Assembly (NCBI GenBank): GCA_029953675.1 | Contig: JAMWBK010000012.1 | Coordinates: 682,001-746,000, forward strand | Length of the DNA: 64,000 bases | Direction of reading: 5' to 3' | DNA from: Rhodosorus marinus | Lineage: Eukaryota; Rhodophyta; Stylonematophyceae; Stylonematales; Stylonemataceae | Part shown: piece after piece, positions 33,393-43,998 of the stretch | Layout: every line of letters starts with the position of its first letter | Position numbering within the stretch: position 1 is the stretch's first letter | Notes under the pieces: generated by a model | What the model saw: the letters and a program-made list of their open reading frames with translations, nothing else | Told to the model about the DNA's origin: nothing | Database searches by the model: none | Made by a program: the position numbers and the translations under genes

Positions 33393-34322
33393 TCAATTTT
33401 CATCGGTGCCGGTGCTGGGATCAACTACTGGTCCACGGACCAAGCGGTCTTTGCTTGGGCCAGTCTCTGGCTTACTCGCACTGCCTCCTCCTCCTCGGTG
33501 GTGTCCGCTCACGTTGTTCGTCCCTGTCGACGGATGGTGCTGTTGGTCGGAAACTGCGGTGTCACCATGTTGACGCTTTGTGATAGAAAGGTGTGTGTGG
33601 GTAGGTTGCCTGGTTCTCGCTACGCTGTCATCGTAGACGGTGACCTGGTCGAGTTCATGGTGCTTCTCGAGGCCGTGTAGGATTGCTGCTTCCTCCTCGG
33701 TGGGCAATCGGAGTTCATCGTAGAAGGCGAAGAAGACAACGAGAACGCAGATTCCGACCACGTACATCAGCGATAGAACGTGGAGCTTCTCAAGTAGGAA
33801 CGGGAACACCGTGCGGCCGATAACAGCACCGAAGCCGTACGTCGCTACAGAGAGGAGCGCGGGAATCCACTTTGAATCAGGGATCCATGTGAGCAGGAGC
33901 TTTACCCCAGTAGAATACAGGCTTCCCATCCCAGCTCCCAGCATCGCACTTCCAAAGTAGACGACGGAGAAATGAGAAGACTGAACTCCAAACGCGGTGA
34001 CCAAATGCCCGGCCTCCAGACAACATCCGATCAAGCCAACAGAACGTACCCTCTGAGGATATCTAAGCAGGAACAGTGAGCTAAGAACCAACGACAGCAG
34101 CATTGTCCGAACCCTGAAGTCGTGAGCCACCCGGAACGGACCGGTCATCCCATCGTCGAACTCACTCAGCCGCTCAGAAATCAAGACGTATTCACCAGCA
34201 AAACCCCCGCTCAGAATACAAAACATCGCACACGGAACTTTAGTCGTCCATCGAAAGTCCAGTCCGCTTGAGAGGTACCCAACCTCCTCACCCCCATCCT
34301 CCTCAACCTGTTCAATCTCCAT
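33393..34322 (-). CDS. Half-size major-facilitator-like membrane protein
   Basis: A 309-residue protein read without introns from ATG 34322. Six probable membrane segments are seen: KVPCAMFCILSGGFAGEYVL, MLLSLVLSSLFLL, GLIGCCLEAGHLVTAF, VVYFGSAMLGAGMGSLYS, PALLSVATYGFGAVIGRTVF and MYVVGICVLVVFFAF. The GAGMGSLYSTGVKLLLTWIP stretch and the following glycine-rich helix resemble helices 4-5 of MFS carriers of the oxalate/formate type. A cytosolic tail rich in His, Gly and Ser follows. A complete MFS carrier has twelve segments, so this is a half-length protein, a truncated gene, or a gene whose other exons I have missed. In-frame introns cannot be excluded near 34100. Substrate unknown. The upstream side (34330-34480) is C-rich, as for other minus-strand genes. 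Confidence 0.6.
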   Translation of the reverse strand: MEIEQVEEDGGEEVGYLSSGLDFRWTTKVPCAMFCILSGGFAGEYVLISERLSEFDDGMTGPFRVAHDFRVRTMLLSLVLSSLFLLRYPQRVRSVGLIGCCLEAGHLVTAFGVQSSHFSVVYFGSAMLGAGMGSLYSTGVKLLLTWIPDSKWIPALLSVATYGFGAVIGRTVFPFLLEKLHVLSLMYVVGICVLVVFFAFYDELRLPTEEEAAILHGLEKHHELDQVTVYDDSVARTRQPTHTHLSITKRQHGDTAVSDQQHHPSTGTNNVSGHHRGGGGSASKPETGPSKDRLVRGPVVDPSTGTDEN

Positions 34323-34544
34323 CACATCCAAAAACACCCACTCCCTCTCACCCGACGTTAACCCCTTTCCTTAGACGCTCCCAAACTCAACCTTCATCTC
34401 CTCCAAAACCAGCTTTCGCATCGAGAAATGCTTTGGTCAGAGAAAAAAGAACAATACTCAAGTCGACCTTCTTCCCCAGCAGTCGTGGTCTTGCCATCAT
34501 CGTTTACTGTGTTTTAAGTGCACCCACCCGGAGAGGGTTTGGGG

Positions 34545-34690
34545 TGGATGCTTGGTTGTGTGAGTGTTAGCGTAGCCGCCCTGATGTTCTTTCTCGACTG
34601 TATGCTCCTTTGAGTCTGAAATCTCTGATGCTGTAACGCTGCGTTAGTTCTGGAGGCGCGCTCTCTGCGCACTTTCGAGCCTACCTCATT
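34545..34690 (+). pseudogene. Degenerate LINE tail
   Basis: The translation RSRPDVLSRLYAPLSLKSL resembles RERPDRLQSWFTRLSFLLWR of the intact LINE tail, followed by a stop. The same DNA, diverged, occurs again at about 35010-35110, so the two are separate copies of one family or a duplicated relic. Confidence 0.45.
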
Positions 34691-34849
34691 CAGGTACCTT
34701 GCCTCCACTCTCACCAGACCGATGTATCGGTCTCCACAGTCTGAGGGAAACCGGAAAGCCGAGGAACGCCCGTAGGGAGCACGTTCGGGGGTGCCGCTGC
34801 GGAATACCATGCGGAGTCATGAGGCACCAGTGTATACGTAGGTGCTTTA

Positions 34850-35140
34850 CCAACGCTGAGGCTTTGCAGTCTGCCCTGGCTCATCGACTTTGTCCCCTTT
34901 CGAGGTCTCCGAATTCTTAGGTAGCGCTTTGTCGGGAGTTTAGAGCGAAGATAAGAGTAGTGGTATTTCGCTGCGGTAGGTAGCTGCCGAATCAAGGCTA
35001 AAGGGTACGTGGTCGGGTAAGCGTTACCGTGACCGCCTTGATGCTCTACCTCGACTGTATGATTCTTGGATTCTGACCTCTCCGGCGCTAATTACTGTGC
35101 TAAAGTCATGGAAACGCGCCTTCTTTCCGCTAGCGGCCCC
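34850..35140 (+). pseudogene. Degenerate LINE tail, second copy
   Basis: ALQSALAHRLCPL matches ASALAHRLVPL of the intact LINE endonuclease ORF, and about 150 bases later RDRLDALPRLYDSWILTS matches the RERPDRLQSWFTRLSF region, with frameshifts between. Orientation is plus. Confidence 0.5.
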
Positions 35141-36362
35141 AAGGTTGTCATAAAACGTCTGACATAAAAGGAAACTCCCCAGCATATCAAATAAAAAAGA
35201 AAAATCGGTTCCCGATAGATCAAAATATTTGAAATTACATGTCTGAAAATAGTTGTGGTTTATCAGACACCTTTTTTAAAAGATTTTCCATAAGAACAAA
35301 CCGAATTTTCTTCGTTTATTCCATACTATTTATACTAATTTTCTGTATTAATCCCTTTATCAGACGAAACATGACAACAATGCTCCCCTACTTCCGAATC
35401 TTCTTCAGGGTTTGGTGAGATATCCACGTCGCTGCACCTGCACCAACTTCCTGCTAATGGTAATCGGATACTGACTATACTGAGAGAACTGAACTACTGA
35501 AACCGCATGCGAAACGTTCCGAACAACAATTCGGCGTTCACTCGTGAATGAAAACCGCTAGGGTTCGCCAGGGTACGGACAGAAGTTTGTGAAGTGTGTG
35601 GACACTTCAGAGATGTCGAAGCGCATTGTGCGATAAGAAATCAACGCTACAAAAAAAACGAACGTAAAGGCTTACAAAGACAGCTGAAAACTGACAGATT
35701 GGTTTTAATCGGCATAGCAAAGGTCCCGGATCGAGGTAAGCTAGGAGGGGCGCAGAGATTGCACTTCCAGAACTGAGGCAGCGTTACAGCAAAAGTCTGC
35801 CGCTCTAGGCGACTGAGCTACACCAGCTTAGGGTATGTACCCCTTCTGGGGTGTGGAGTGATCTATTCGCTGCCTGAAGGATCACAGCGCTAAATTCGAT
35901 GTAAAGCATTTCAAACGTGGAGATTGCTCTAGAACTTGGTAATCTCGCGATCACCCTGGTTGGTAGCTGCGCATGCCGTTGACTGCGAACGAGGCGTACT
36001 CCTGCCTTGTCGAGGGAACGCCAACTATCATTGTAGAGGATATCCACTGTAGGATGTGGTCACGTCCAATTCACGCTTGGGATCCTTCCGTCCCCAACAA
36101 CCCGTCTCCACGTCTCGACCTCGCGTAAGCCTCATGCATGCTGCAGCTGCAGCCCCCAAGTGCTTAAATCTATCTCCGCAACCCAAAGGGAATATATAAC
36201 CCTACCCCTTCCACCTGCGTCATGTTCTCGCTGCTGAAGGGAAGGGTGAGTGGGACAGGCATCCACAGGGACTTTTCCGTTATCAAGGCAAATCCGGATG
36301 GAAAAATAATAAGAATTTTCTTTTTTAATCTTCATCTCTCCGCGCAAACGCTTCTGGCGGTC

Positions 36363-39300
36363 TCATACATTCCTCGGCCTTGGAATCCTTGACTGTGCCA
36401 GTCTGGGCCTGACGCTGCTCTTCACTGTCTTGACGGGTTCTATAATCGGTTTTGAGAAGACCATCGATGAGACCAATTCGTTCTCTTTCTCAGTGTCGTC
36501 CTCAATAAGCTGCTGTTCGTCCTTTTCGTCGTCCTCCTCTTGCTCATTCTGCTGCTTCTTCGCGCTATGGAAAGCTTCCAAGAGGTCGGCATGGGGTCCA
36601 GTCTTCTCCAGATCCCTCGGAATCGACCATTTTCTGCAAAAAAAAAAAAACAACGCAAACGGCAGGCTCTTAGGCGCTTTTCCCAAGAGGTCGACGGGCT
36701 TCTTTCCTCGCTTACCTTCTTCTTGGCGTCAAGGACGTTGGTTGATAAGACTTATAAGTCTCCTGCAAAGCGCCCTCCGCGTTCACGATGTTATTCGAGC
36801 AATCCATCAGCGCGGTAGTGGACTCAGAGCAGTTTCTCCTCATCTCCTCCGTCAGGTTGGTCAGACCCTGTCGATTCTGGTGACTCTCCATCGTCTCCTT
36901 TGAGCTCGCCTGAATCGTGTCACGAAAGATGGACATCTTGCTGGCTATCGACGACATATGCTTGTTGGTGTGGCTTCTAACAGATCCTAAGAGATCCCCA
37001 GTCTCCTTCCGGTCAGTTCCGACAAGATCCAGAGCTTTCCAGGTCTCAGATTCGACTTCTCCCAGGTTTCTTCCTGTCTTTGTGCACAGCGAGAAAACGT
37101 CTCCAATGGCGGCCTCCAGGCCTGTGGACATCGACGTGTGGATGGCCCGAGTCTGTTCATTCTGCTCATCGATTGATTTGAGCGTTGTCTGTACGCTCTT
37201 GGCCGTGCTCTGATCCAGTTCCCCGAGATTGGTTCTGGCAGCAGAGATCTCAGCCCCCATGCTGGAACCGATCTCTTCAAGAACCTGTTCCATCCGCTCG
37301 GCGCTCATTGTTGTGCTCTGCTGAACGGAAGATGCGATCATGGACAAAGCAGTCTTGAGCTTGCTGGTCACAGTCTCCTTGAGCAGCTCCGCTTGCTTGC
37401 TCTTCGTGGAGATGGTCTCCTCAAGTTCCGACTCAAGCAGACCGAGAATGTTCTGCTGCTTTTCCATCTCGCTTCGCACAACTGTACAAGCCAAGAGAGC
37501 AAAGGTTAGCGGCGAAAACTATTCGCACAACCCAGTCATCATCGAACCCGGGCTCTTACCAGTCTCAAGCGAGTTCAACTGGCCCACAGCTCTACTCAAT
37601 GACGTGCTCAAAGCCAACATCTCCGAGTCTCTCCTGGATTCAGAAGCGTTCCTAAAGTTTACAACCTAATACCCATCAAACAGTCGGCAGTTAGAAGCCA
37701 AATCGATGCTTAAGGACCTTTTTATTGAGCCCTTACCGAGTCCGTTGATCCTTGAAACAGATCGCCCAGCCTTAACAGCGTCGCGCCTACGTCTTCAACG
37801 AACTTGTTCATCCCATTCTCTGCTTCTAATCGATTCAATCCGACCTGAGGAGGAGTTCAACAAACCCATCGCTCAGCAAAACGTTATGTGTGCAGGCCCA
37901 GTCCATTCTAGAATCGATTCACTTACCTGTTTCTGAACAGTCAATCTCTTCGCTTCAGTGTCATCTGCGAACGACTTCATCTGAAGCTTTGAGCCCTCAA
38001 TGCACTCAGCAACAGAGTCCCACAAGCCGTTCAGTTCACTGGACATGCTTTGTACTCCTTTGGTATGAGCTGTTGTGAATCGATCCATCTCTTCCGCAGC
38101 CTGAGGTTCGTAGGCAATTTCAAGTATACTTCGTCCTTAGTTTGAGGCCGCTTTCGGCCTGAGAGAGGGCCCAGGAAACCTACCTTCACGCTGTCCCCTG
38201 CCTGCTTCTCAGCGATGGCCTTGACCTCCATTTTCAGTTTACCCAGGTGAGTGTACGTATCGCCCTCGAGGGTCTTCGTCAGCACACAGTTTTCAGTCTC
38301 TATCGACGATTTGTGGTTCACTGTGTCACAGAGGCTGTTGTAATCGGTCGTGGTTTTCTCAAGCTTGTCCTTGAGAGAATCTATATAGCCCCGGAGAACC
38401 TCCTCTTGTCTTCTTCTCTCTGTAGCTATCGTCCGCTGTTGGTTTGCTTCTTCTCTGATTCCATCAACTAGTTGCTGGAGATCATCAAACTGTTTCTAAA
38501 GGGGTAAAAGCAAGTGACCTTCGTTCAGCCGCAGACGTAGCTGAAACTGACTTGATCGCCGCCAGGGACAGCTACTCGCATAGTGACTGGAGCTCTATCA
38601 CGTACTTTGGCGTCTTCAGATCGCTCTTCTGCGAGGATCTTGTCCTCTTCAGCCTTCTCCAATGATGTGAGCGCCTTTTCGTACATTTCGTTGGTCTCGT
38701 TGACGAGGTTCTCGAGGTAGAGTTGCTTCTGCTCACGAGAGGCGAGAATGTTGTACTGATCAGCTGGTAGATACACCCCTTCCTTGGTTCTCATGGACTC
38801 GAGCTCCTTCCTAAGCCGGCTGTTCTCCTTCACCAGCTCCAGAATTTTATCCTTCTTCGATACCATGAGGTTCACTTGCGGACGGTTTCTGATCTTCTTC
38901 GCTCTGTTTTTAACGAACAGCCAGAGGAAATCATACGCTTCAGGATGACAGAGCTTGATCTTGACCAAAACGCCTCTCAAACAGAAGCACAAGTGCCCAT
39001 CTTGCCGCGACGGAAAAAAAACATACCGATAAGCATACTCAATAGTTGAGTTAGTCTCTTCAAGATCAGCTCCAGCTGGAGAACAGGTAGCGATAACAAG
39101 GGTCTTGTTCCTGCCTCCAAGTGACTCCTGGAGAATCCTGGTAAGCTTGGAATCTCTGTACGGAATATGCGGGTGATTGGCAACGAGTGCAGAGATCACC
39201 CGTCCCAGGGTCAACAGACTCTGGTTGATGTTCCCTGCCTCTCTTGAACGAACCCCAACCGCTCCTACGAGGGTAAACAAAATATTGAGGAGTGCTGAGC

Positions 39301-40396
39301 TGTCTGTATCGCCATAACAGAAGTCGGAAAGCGATCTGAACTTGGTTCCTCCGAATCTCACCGCTTCTAGAGATATTCTCAGCTCCAGCGAGATCGACGA
39401 GGTTCAGCTTGCCCACGCGCAGCATACCCTCGCCGCCTTCGCTGGTTTTGTCGTGAAGGTGGATAGTTATGGTGAAGATGGAGTGAGATCTGGATGATGT
39501 CTTGTTCATTAGAGTCTCTGCAGTCTTCCTCTTCTTGCTCGACATCTCGAGGATCTTAAAAATAGACGCAGAGAAACAGGACGAGGGTTTTAGACGCGCA
39601 GAAGGCCGGTTTTTGTCCCGCTCGAAGCACATCGTGGAGAGCGCTGAGATGTGCGCAATCCTGTTACGTCTAAGACTGCCTCTTTACATACCGAAAAGAT
39701 ATCTTCTTCCTTCTCAACGATGACATCAGTCAGTGATGATACATATGTTCCTTTCGACGTTTCTTCATAGATCTTGAGGTTCTGGTCCTTGTCGTTCGGA
39801 CTCAGAAGATCAGAGAGCGCCTCGTTGTACAGTTCCAGGTGTGAAACTTGGACGGTATAGTCGTCCGAGTTCTTGTTTAAATACTCAAAAATAGCTTTGA
39901 TCGATCTAGGAATGACGCCTGGAGCAAAAAAAGGAGTTTGGAGATTTAGGAGAAAAGCATCTTGAACTCTAGCGTTCATCTATCTTCACATACCGGCATT
40001 GAAATGGATGGCTTTCTTGGACTTTGACAGTCCCTCCATAGTGAAAGTCTTTCCGGTTCCTGTCTGACCATATGCGAAGATCGTGCAGTTGTATCCCTGA
40101 AGGACTTCGTCGACCACGGGCCGGCATACGGTCTCGAAAAGGTGCTGCTGAGTTGTCGTCGGGCCGAAAACGTTATCAAACGGGTAAGATTTGCACTGAG
40201 AAGCGCGCTTCGCTGACGTGGAGACGTTCAACTCGTTTCGGTTCTCGTCAGCCTCCACAACAGGAGTTTCGAGCGCCTCCAGCTCTTTTTGGGTGATCGG
40301 CCTCACCCGAACGACAACCTTTACCTTCCCATTCTCAGAACCTTCCTTTCCCCTCTCGGACCCTTCCTTCCCCTTCTCATACCCTTCCTTCCCCAT
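36363..40396 (-). CDS. Kinesin-5 (BimC/Eg5 family) mitotic motor
   Basis: Eleven exons on the minus strand: 40396-39994, 39918-39692, 39554-39362, 39264-39027, 38903-38606, 38495-38184, 38100-37927, 37844-37737, 37665-37560, 37481-36716 and 36633-36363, giving 1031 residues. All ten introns (71-137 bases) have GT-AG ends and consistent phase. Kinesin-5 forms bipolar tetramers that slide spindle microtubules apart. The N-terminal motor has [11 protein letters not shown] (P-loop 110-117), NKTSSRSHS (switch I), DLAGAE (switch II) and [14 protein letters not shown] neck and long coiled-coil stalk follow. Near the end, [14 protein letters not shown] resembles the BimC box with its Cdk1-type Thr-Pro-x-Arg/Lys site. 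The N-terminus carries a short repeated KEGSE/KEGY stretch. The tail ends in a basic SRIPRPRNV. Confidence 0.93.
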
Positions 40397-41038
40397 CCTT
40401 TCGAAGCAGAGATCAGAGAGCCCTCCGGATCAATTTCCAGACAAGAACCTCAGATGCTTCTAGTCAGCCAGCCACCGCTCTCCCCCACCTGCAAACTTCC
40501 CCTTCCTTACAGCTCTAAACCCATCTTCGCTTCCTCCAAAACCCATAAACTCTTGACTAAACATCCACCAAGAGCATCAAAAAAACCTCAAGGCTTCCTG
40601 TAGTAATTACAGGACCTTTGTTATCCTAAGCACAGCCTGTCTTCCCCAGCCACCCCGCCAAACATCCATACGAAACAACAAAGGCCCCCAAATGATCCAT
40701 TCCCATCGATCAGCTGCCGTTACACCGATCTTAGCCGTTCGAATAATTCAAAATTTGAATTATGTCAAACTTGATTGAAAACAATCATTTATGTAATGAT
40801 TGATTTTAAATGATTGAACTGGAACTTATGCTCGGTTCTCTTTTTTCGTTCGGAGTAGTGAGGAAGCTTGTCATGGTCATTCTGGTGAGTGGCGTGGAAC
40901 TAATTAGAGCCTGTACTGTGCGACAAGATGTTGCCCTTGATGACCTCTCTCTTTCATATACGTAAATATCAGGGCGTTCCGAAAATGTGATATATGACCA
41001 TTATTCTTTCGGAAGTGGTTTGAGAACCAGCGAATACT
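40397..41038. other. Kinesin leader and short intergenic region
   Basis: 40397-40620 is C/A-rich on the plus strand, the mirror of the G/T-rich leaders of plus-strand genes, and is taken as the kinesin promoter/5' UTR. 40740-40830 is AT-rich. No further gene is seen. Confidence 0.5.
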
Positions 41039-41489
41039 TTAGAGCTTGTAAAGCTGTTCCACACAAACCTCAGCCAGCTTGATGCTTTCAGCTTTCATTT
41101 GATTTGTGCCCTGGCCGAAATTCCCCGAGGTCCAGCACTGTTCGCCCTCGCCCAGATCCTCCCTCCGGGTCCCAACTCCCTTTGCACTACCGCCGTGAAG
41201 TTTTATGACGTTGTAAGGATTTCTTTCGTGCATGAGAGAAGCTTCTGCACGTGATTTGGTAGAACCAGTCACCAATTGGCCTTGAGTACGCTTCTTCGCC
41301 AGCTCGAAGCTCGTAGTGCACCTCCACCATGACAGCTACGAGAACAAACAGATATGCAGCAAGAAAAACGGACTTCGAGAGCGCTTCATTCACACTGGCA
41401 AAACTAAAAACTTGGAGCCTGTGGATCGGGAACCTGTATTCTTCGTTCTCATTGACAGCTCTGGAAAACCCTCTCGGAGCTTCGCTCAT
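41039..41489 (-). CDS. Hypothetical small protein with one membrane segment, structure unresolved
   Basis: From ATG 41489 the minus frame reads MSEAPRGFSRAVNENEEYRF, then a hydrophobic segment SKSVFLAAYLFVLVAVMVEV. About 20 codons further, a different frame carries a coding-looking C-terminus (HERNPYNVIKLHGG ... QCWTSGNFGQGTNQMKAE) to a stop at 41039. A GT-AG pair inside the hydrophobic segment (donor after CTC, acceptor GAAG) would join the two frames but would make an intron of only about 52 bases. A frameshift or different exons are equally possible. I do not recognise the family. Confidence 0.4.
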
Positions 41490-41940
41490 CAACCACCCAG
41501 AAAGGGGTCATCTTACGAGTGCGTCTTCCTGCATTGTTCTCTCCAGTGAGATTTCAATGGGTCCATATTCAGAACTTTCTCAGCAACACCAATCAAAGCA
41601 AATCCTACAACCAGTCCAGTTCACATCGGCGGCCGCTCATTGTAATCTTCGAAAACCTCCTATTCAGCAACTCCACTCGTACAGGCACATCTCTATGCGA
41701 AAATCAAATTATTTCCTAAATATTAACTATCTATTTTATATAAGAAAATTATTTTAGGTCAATTACTTATTTTATTTATTAGTCAAAAACTATTATGTAT
41801 AATATAGAATATATTTACGTTAATGTGATATGGAGCAAATGAATTTTGTGGATGTTGCCACCCTCGTCAGTGAGGAAACTCGCGGATGGATGGTGCTTGA
41901 GAGGGAGAACTTAAGAGTCACGAGTGAGATTTCTTCGGAG
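41490..41940. other. Intergenic before the first carrier
   Basis: 41700-41825 is AT-rich. A plus-strand ATG at 41830 is in frame with the carrier and would add 37 residues; I prefer 41941 because the paralogue starts at the equivalent place. Nothing else is seen. Confidence 0.5.
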
Positions 41941-43082
41941 ATGGAAGCGGTAAAGGACATCTTAGCTGGCACTATAGCTGGCGCATTTGGTATATTGGTT
42001 GGTCAGCCGCTTGACGTCATGAGGATTCGAGCGCAGACGACTTGGGCTGGTCAGAGCCTCCCTCTGCAGGCTCGGATTTTCAGGATGGTGAGGCAGGAGG
42101 GACTCCTCGCCTTCTATAAAGGCGTTTTGCCCCCGATGGTTGGTGCTGGAGCGCAGCACGCCGCCCTATTTCTTGCGTACGGTAGTGTCACGAGATTTCT
42201 GAACAGCAATTCTGGTAGGGACCCGAGTGTCGCTCACCGCCTGGAAGAGTGGGACGGATTGTTTTCTTTTATGCTCAAGTTACGACGCCGTTTTGATTCT
42301 TGGAACAGGAGAAGACCAGCTCCCCTCATTATACGTTGTTGCGGCAGCCGGGGCGGCTGGTGGAGCGTTCAGCAGTTTCGTAACAGCGCCGGTTGAGTTG
42401 CTGAAGGTGAGGCAGCAGGTACTGGAGGCCAGAGGTGGTTCGGGAATGCTGGCACTGATACGCGACGTAGTAGCGTCTGAAGGTGTGGGGGTGCTCATGT
42501 CCAAAGGGCTCACTGCTACCATAGGCCGAGAAGTTATTGCGTATGGGTGTTTCTTCGTCTGCTATGAGTACATTCAGCGAAAGTGGGCCACGATCTTCAG
42601 CAAAGATCCACACAAAATCCCACTGCATGTAGTCTATATCGCCGGCGGTGTATCAGGTGTTCTATGCTGGCTCCCTTCATGTACGCAAAGCAAAACGACG
42701 ACTCTCGGAGATACTTTCGAGTTGCGACGGCAGAAACTCCATCTGAAACTGCTCTTCTCATCTGTTTCTGACCGAAAATTCTTTCTCAGACCCATTCGAC
42801 GTCGTGAAAAGCAAACTTCAAGTGGAAAGCAAGTCCAAGGAAACGATGATAAGCTGTGCAAAACGGTTGTTCGCCAACGAAGGTCCGCAGGTAAACGACA
42901 TCTCCTCGGTTCCCACCGATAAGGGGGTTCGCTCTGAACTGAAATAATTCATCCGCTTGCAGGGATTCTTTCGTGGGTTTATGATAACCGCAGTCAGATC
43001 GCTTCCTCTCGACGGACTGATCCTGGTCACGTACACGTTCACCCTCCGCCAACTCAACTCAATCAATGCCTTAACGAACTGA
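41941..43082 (+). CDS. Mitochondrial carrier (SLC25), carnitine/ornithine-like, paralogue A
   Basis: Exons 41941-42214, 42309-42680, 42790-42890 and 42963-43082 give 288 residues, the usual carrier length. Three repeats of two membrane helices are marked by the PxDxxK/R signatures QPLDVMRIRAQ, APVELLKVRQQ and YPFDVVKSKLQ, with the tyrosine of the last formed at the exon 2/3 junction. Carriers exchange metabolites across the inner mitochondrial membrane. The first and third signatures resemble the acylcarnitine/ornithine branch, but substrate is a guess. A second carrier follows 0.9 kb downstream in the same orientation; it shares the two later intron positions but lacks the first intron. An alternative start at 41830 would add an N-terminal extension. 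Confidence 0.87.
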
Positions 43083-43998
43083 CTCACAATATAGTAAAAT
43101 TCAATGAACTTCATACAAAATCATTGGTTCTATATTTTCAAGTATCCACTCATATATTATAATTTGTAACAGAACATCAATTTGATCTATTAAGCGATCA
43201 TATTTCCAAAAACATATAATTATTATTTAATCACCTAATAATAATAAATATCTACTTTAATCGTGTGTAATTGAATTAAATACAACCAATAGTATATGAA
43301 TTTTCTTTTTATCTTCAATATAATAAAATAAAACTCTAAAATTAAACTTTTGTATGCACATTTATTTTTATTATTTGATACGATGCTAATGAGTGTTGGT
43401 GATTGGTTCGCTCGTGAAATTTATTAATATTGTTTAATTTAGGTTTTCGATGTGAGCGAGCTATATAGCGCGATGGAGCCAAAGCTTCGCTTCTGGAGTC
43501 GACTGGAAGAACTAGGAGATCGCGTAGAGATAATATGGGACATCAACATAGAATTTTATCAATAAGAGGGGAGAACCCTCCCCCCCACCTCCCTCCCATC
43601 CCCACATCGTGCATTGTGAGGGAGAGTTCATATTCGATACATTTTGAGCTGATGAGAACAATAAGGACGAGAGTTGATATTTGATAGCTTTGGATCCGAG
43701 GATGAACGGCTTGAATGCACCGACAGATCAAAGGCTGGTAAAAAGATAAAGGTCACAATGAATCCAACATAATGCGCAGCATCCTTCTGCCACCAACCAG
43801 TGGACAGCCTGGGACATTTGATCAGTCTCTAAGTAGAAGTCAGAACTACTCAGCGATGTCTTCAATGATGGTGTTGCGTCTGCCACTTTGCGTCAGGACT
43901 CGAAGAGGTTGTGAACCTTTTTGAGAGATGTTAACATCGCAAAAAAAGGGCTATTCCAGACCTATTGCAGAACTTCCGCTGATATCTTTGGAGCAGAT
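43083..43998. other. Intergenic between the carriers
   Basis: 43085-43440 is AT-rich. A C-rich tract at 43571-43605 on the plus strand resembles leaders of minus-strand genes, but no minus gene follows to the left. 43921-43998 is in frame with the next carrier but has no ATG. Confidence 0.5.

Larger units (their letters stand above)
34323..36362. other. Intergenic with LINE tails
   Basis: 34323-34480 is the C-rich leader of the MFS-like gene. LINE tails lie at 34545-34690 and 34850-35140. 35160-35370 is AT-rich. A tRNA-like 5' half lies at 35790-35826 (minus) but lacks a partner. 35830-36362 holds no gene that I can support before the kinesin stop codon. Confidence 0.5.

Noticed and set aside
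37540-37570. ATCGAACCCGGGCTC, similar to a tRNA T-arm on the minus strand
   Set aside because: It spans the exon 9/intron 9 boundary of kinesin, and no acceptor or D-arm accompanies it.
36430-40603. Plus-strand open frames over the kinesin gene
   Set aside because: They are complements of kinesin exons; the minus strand has all kinesin motifs and consistent splicing.
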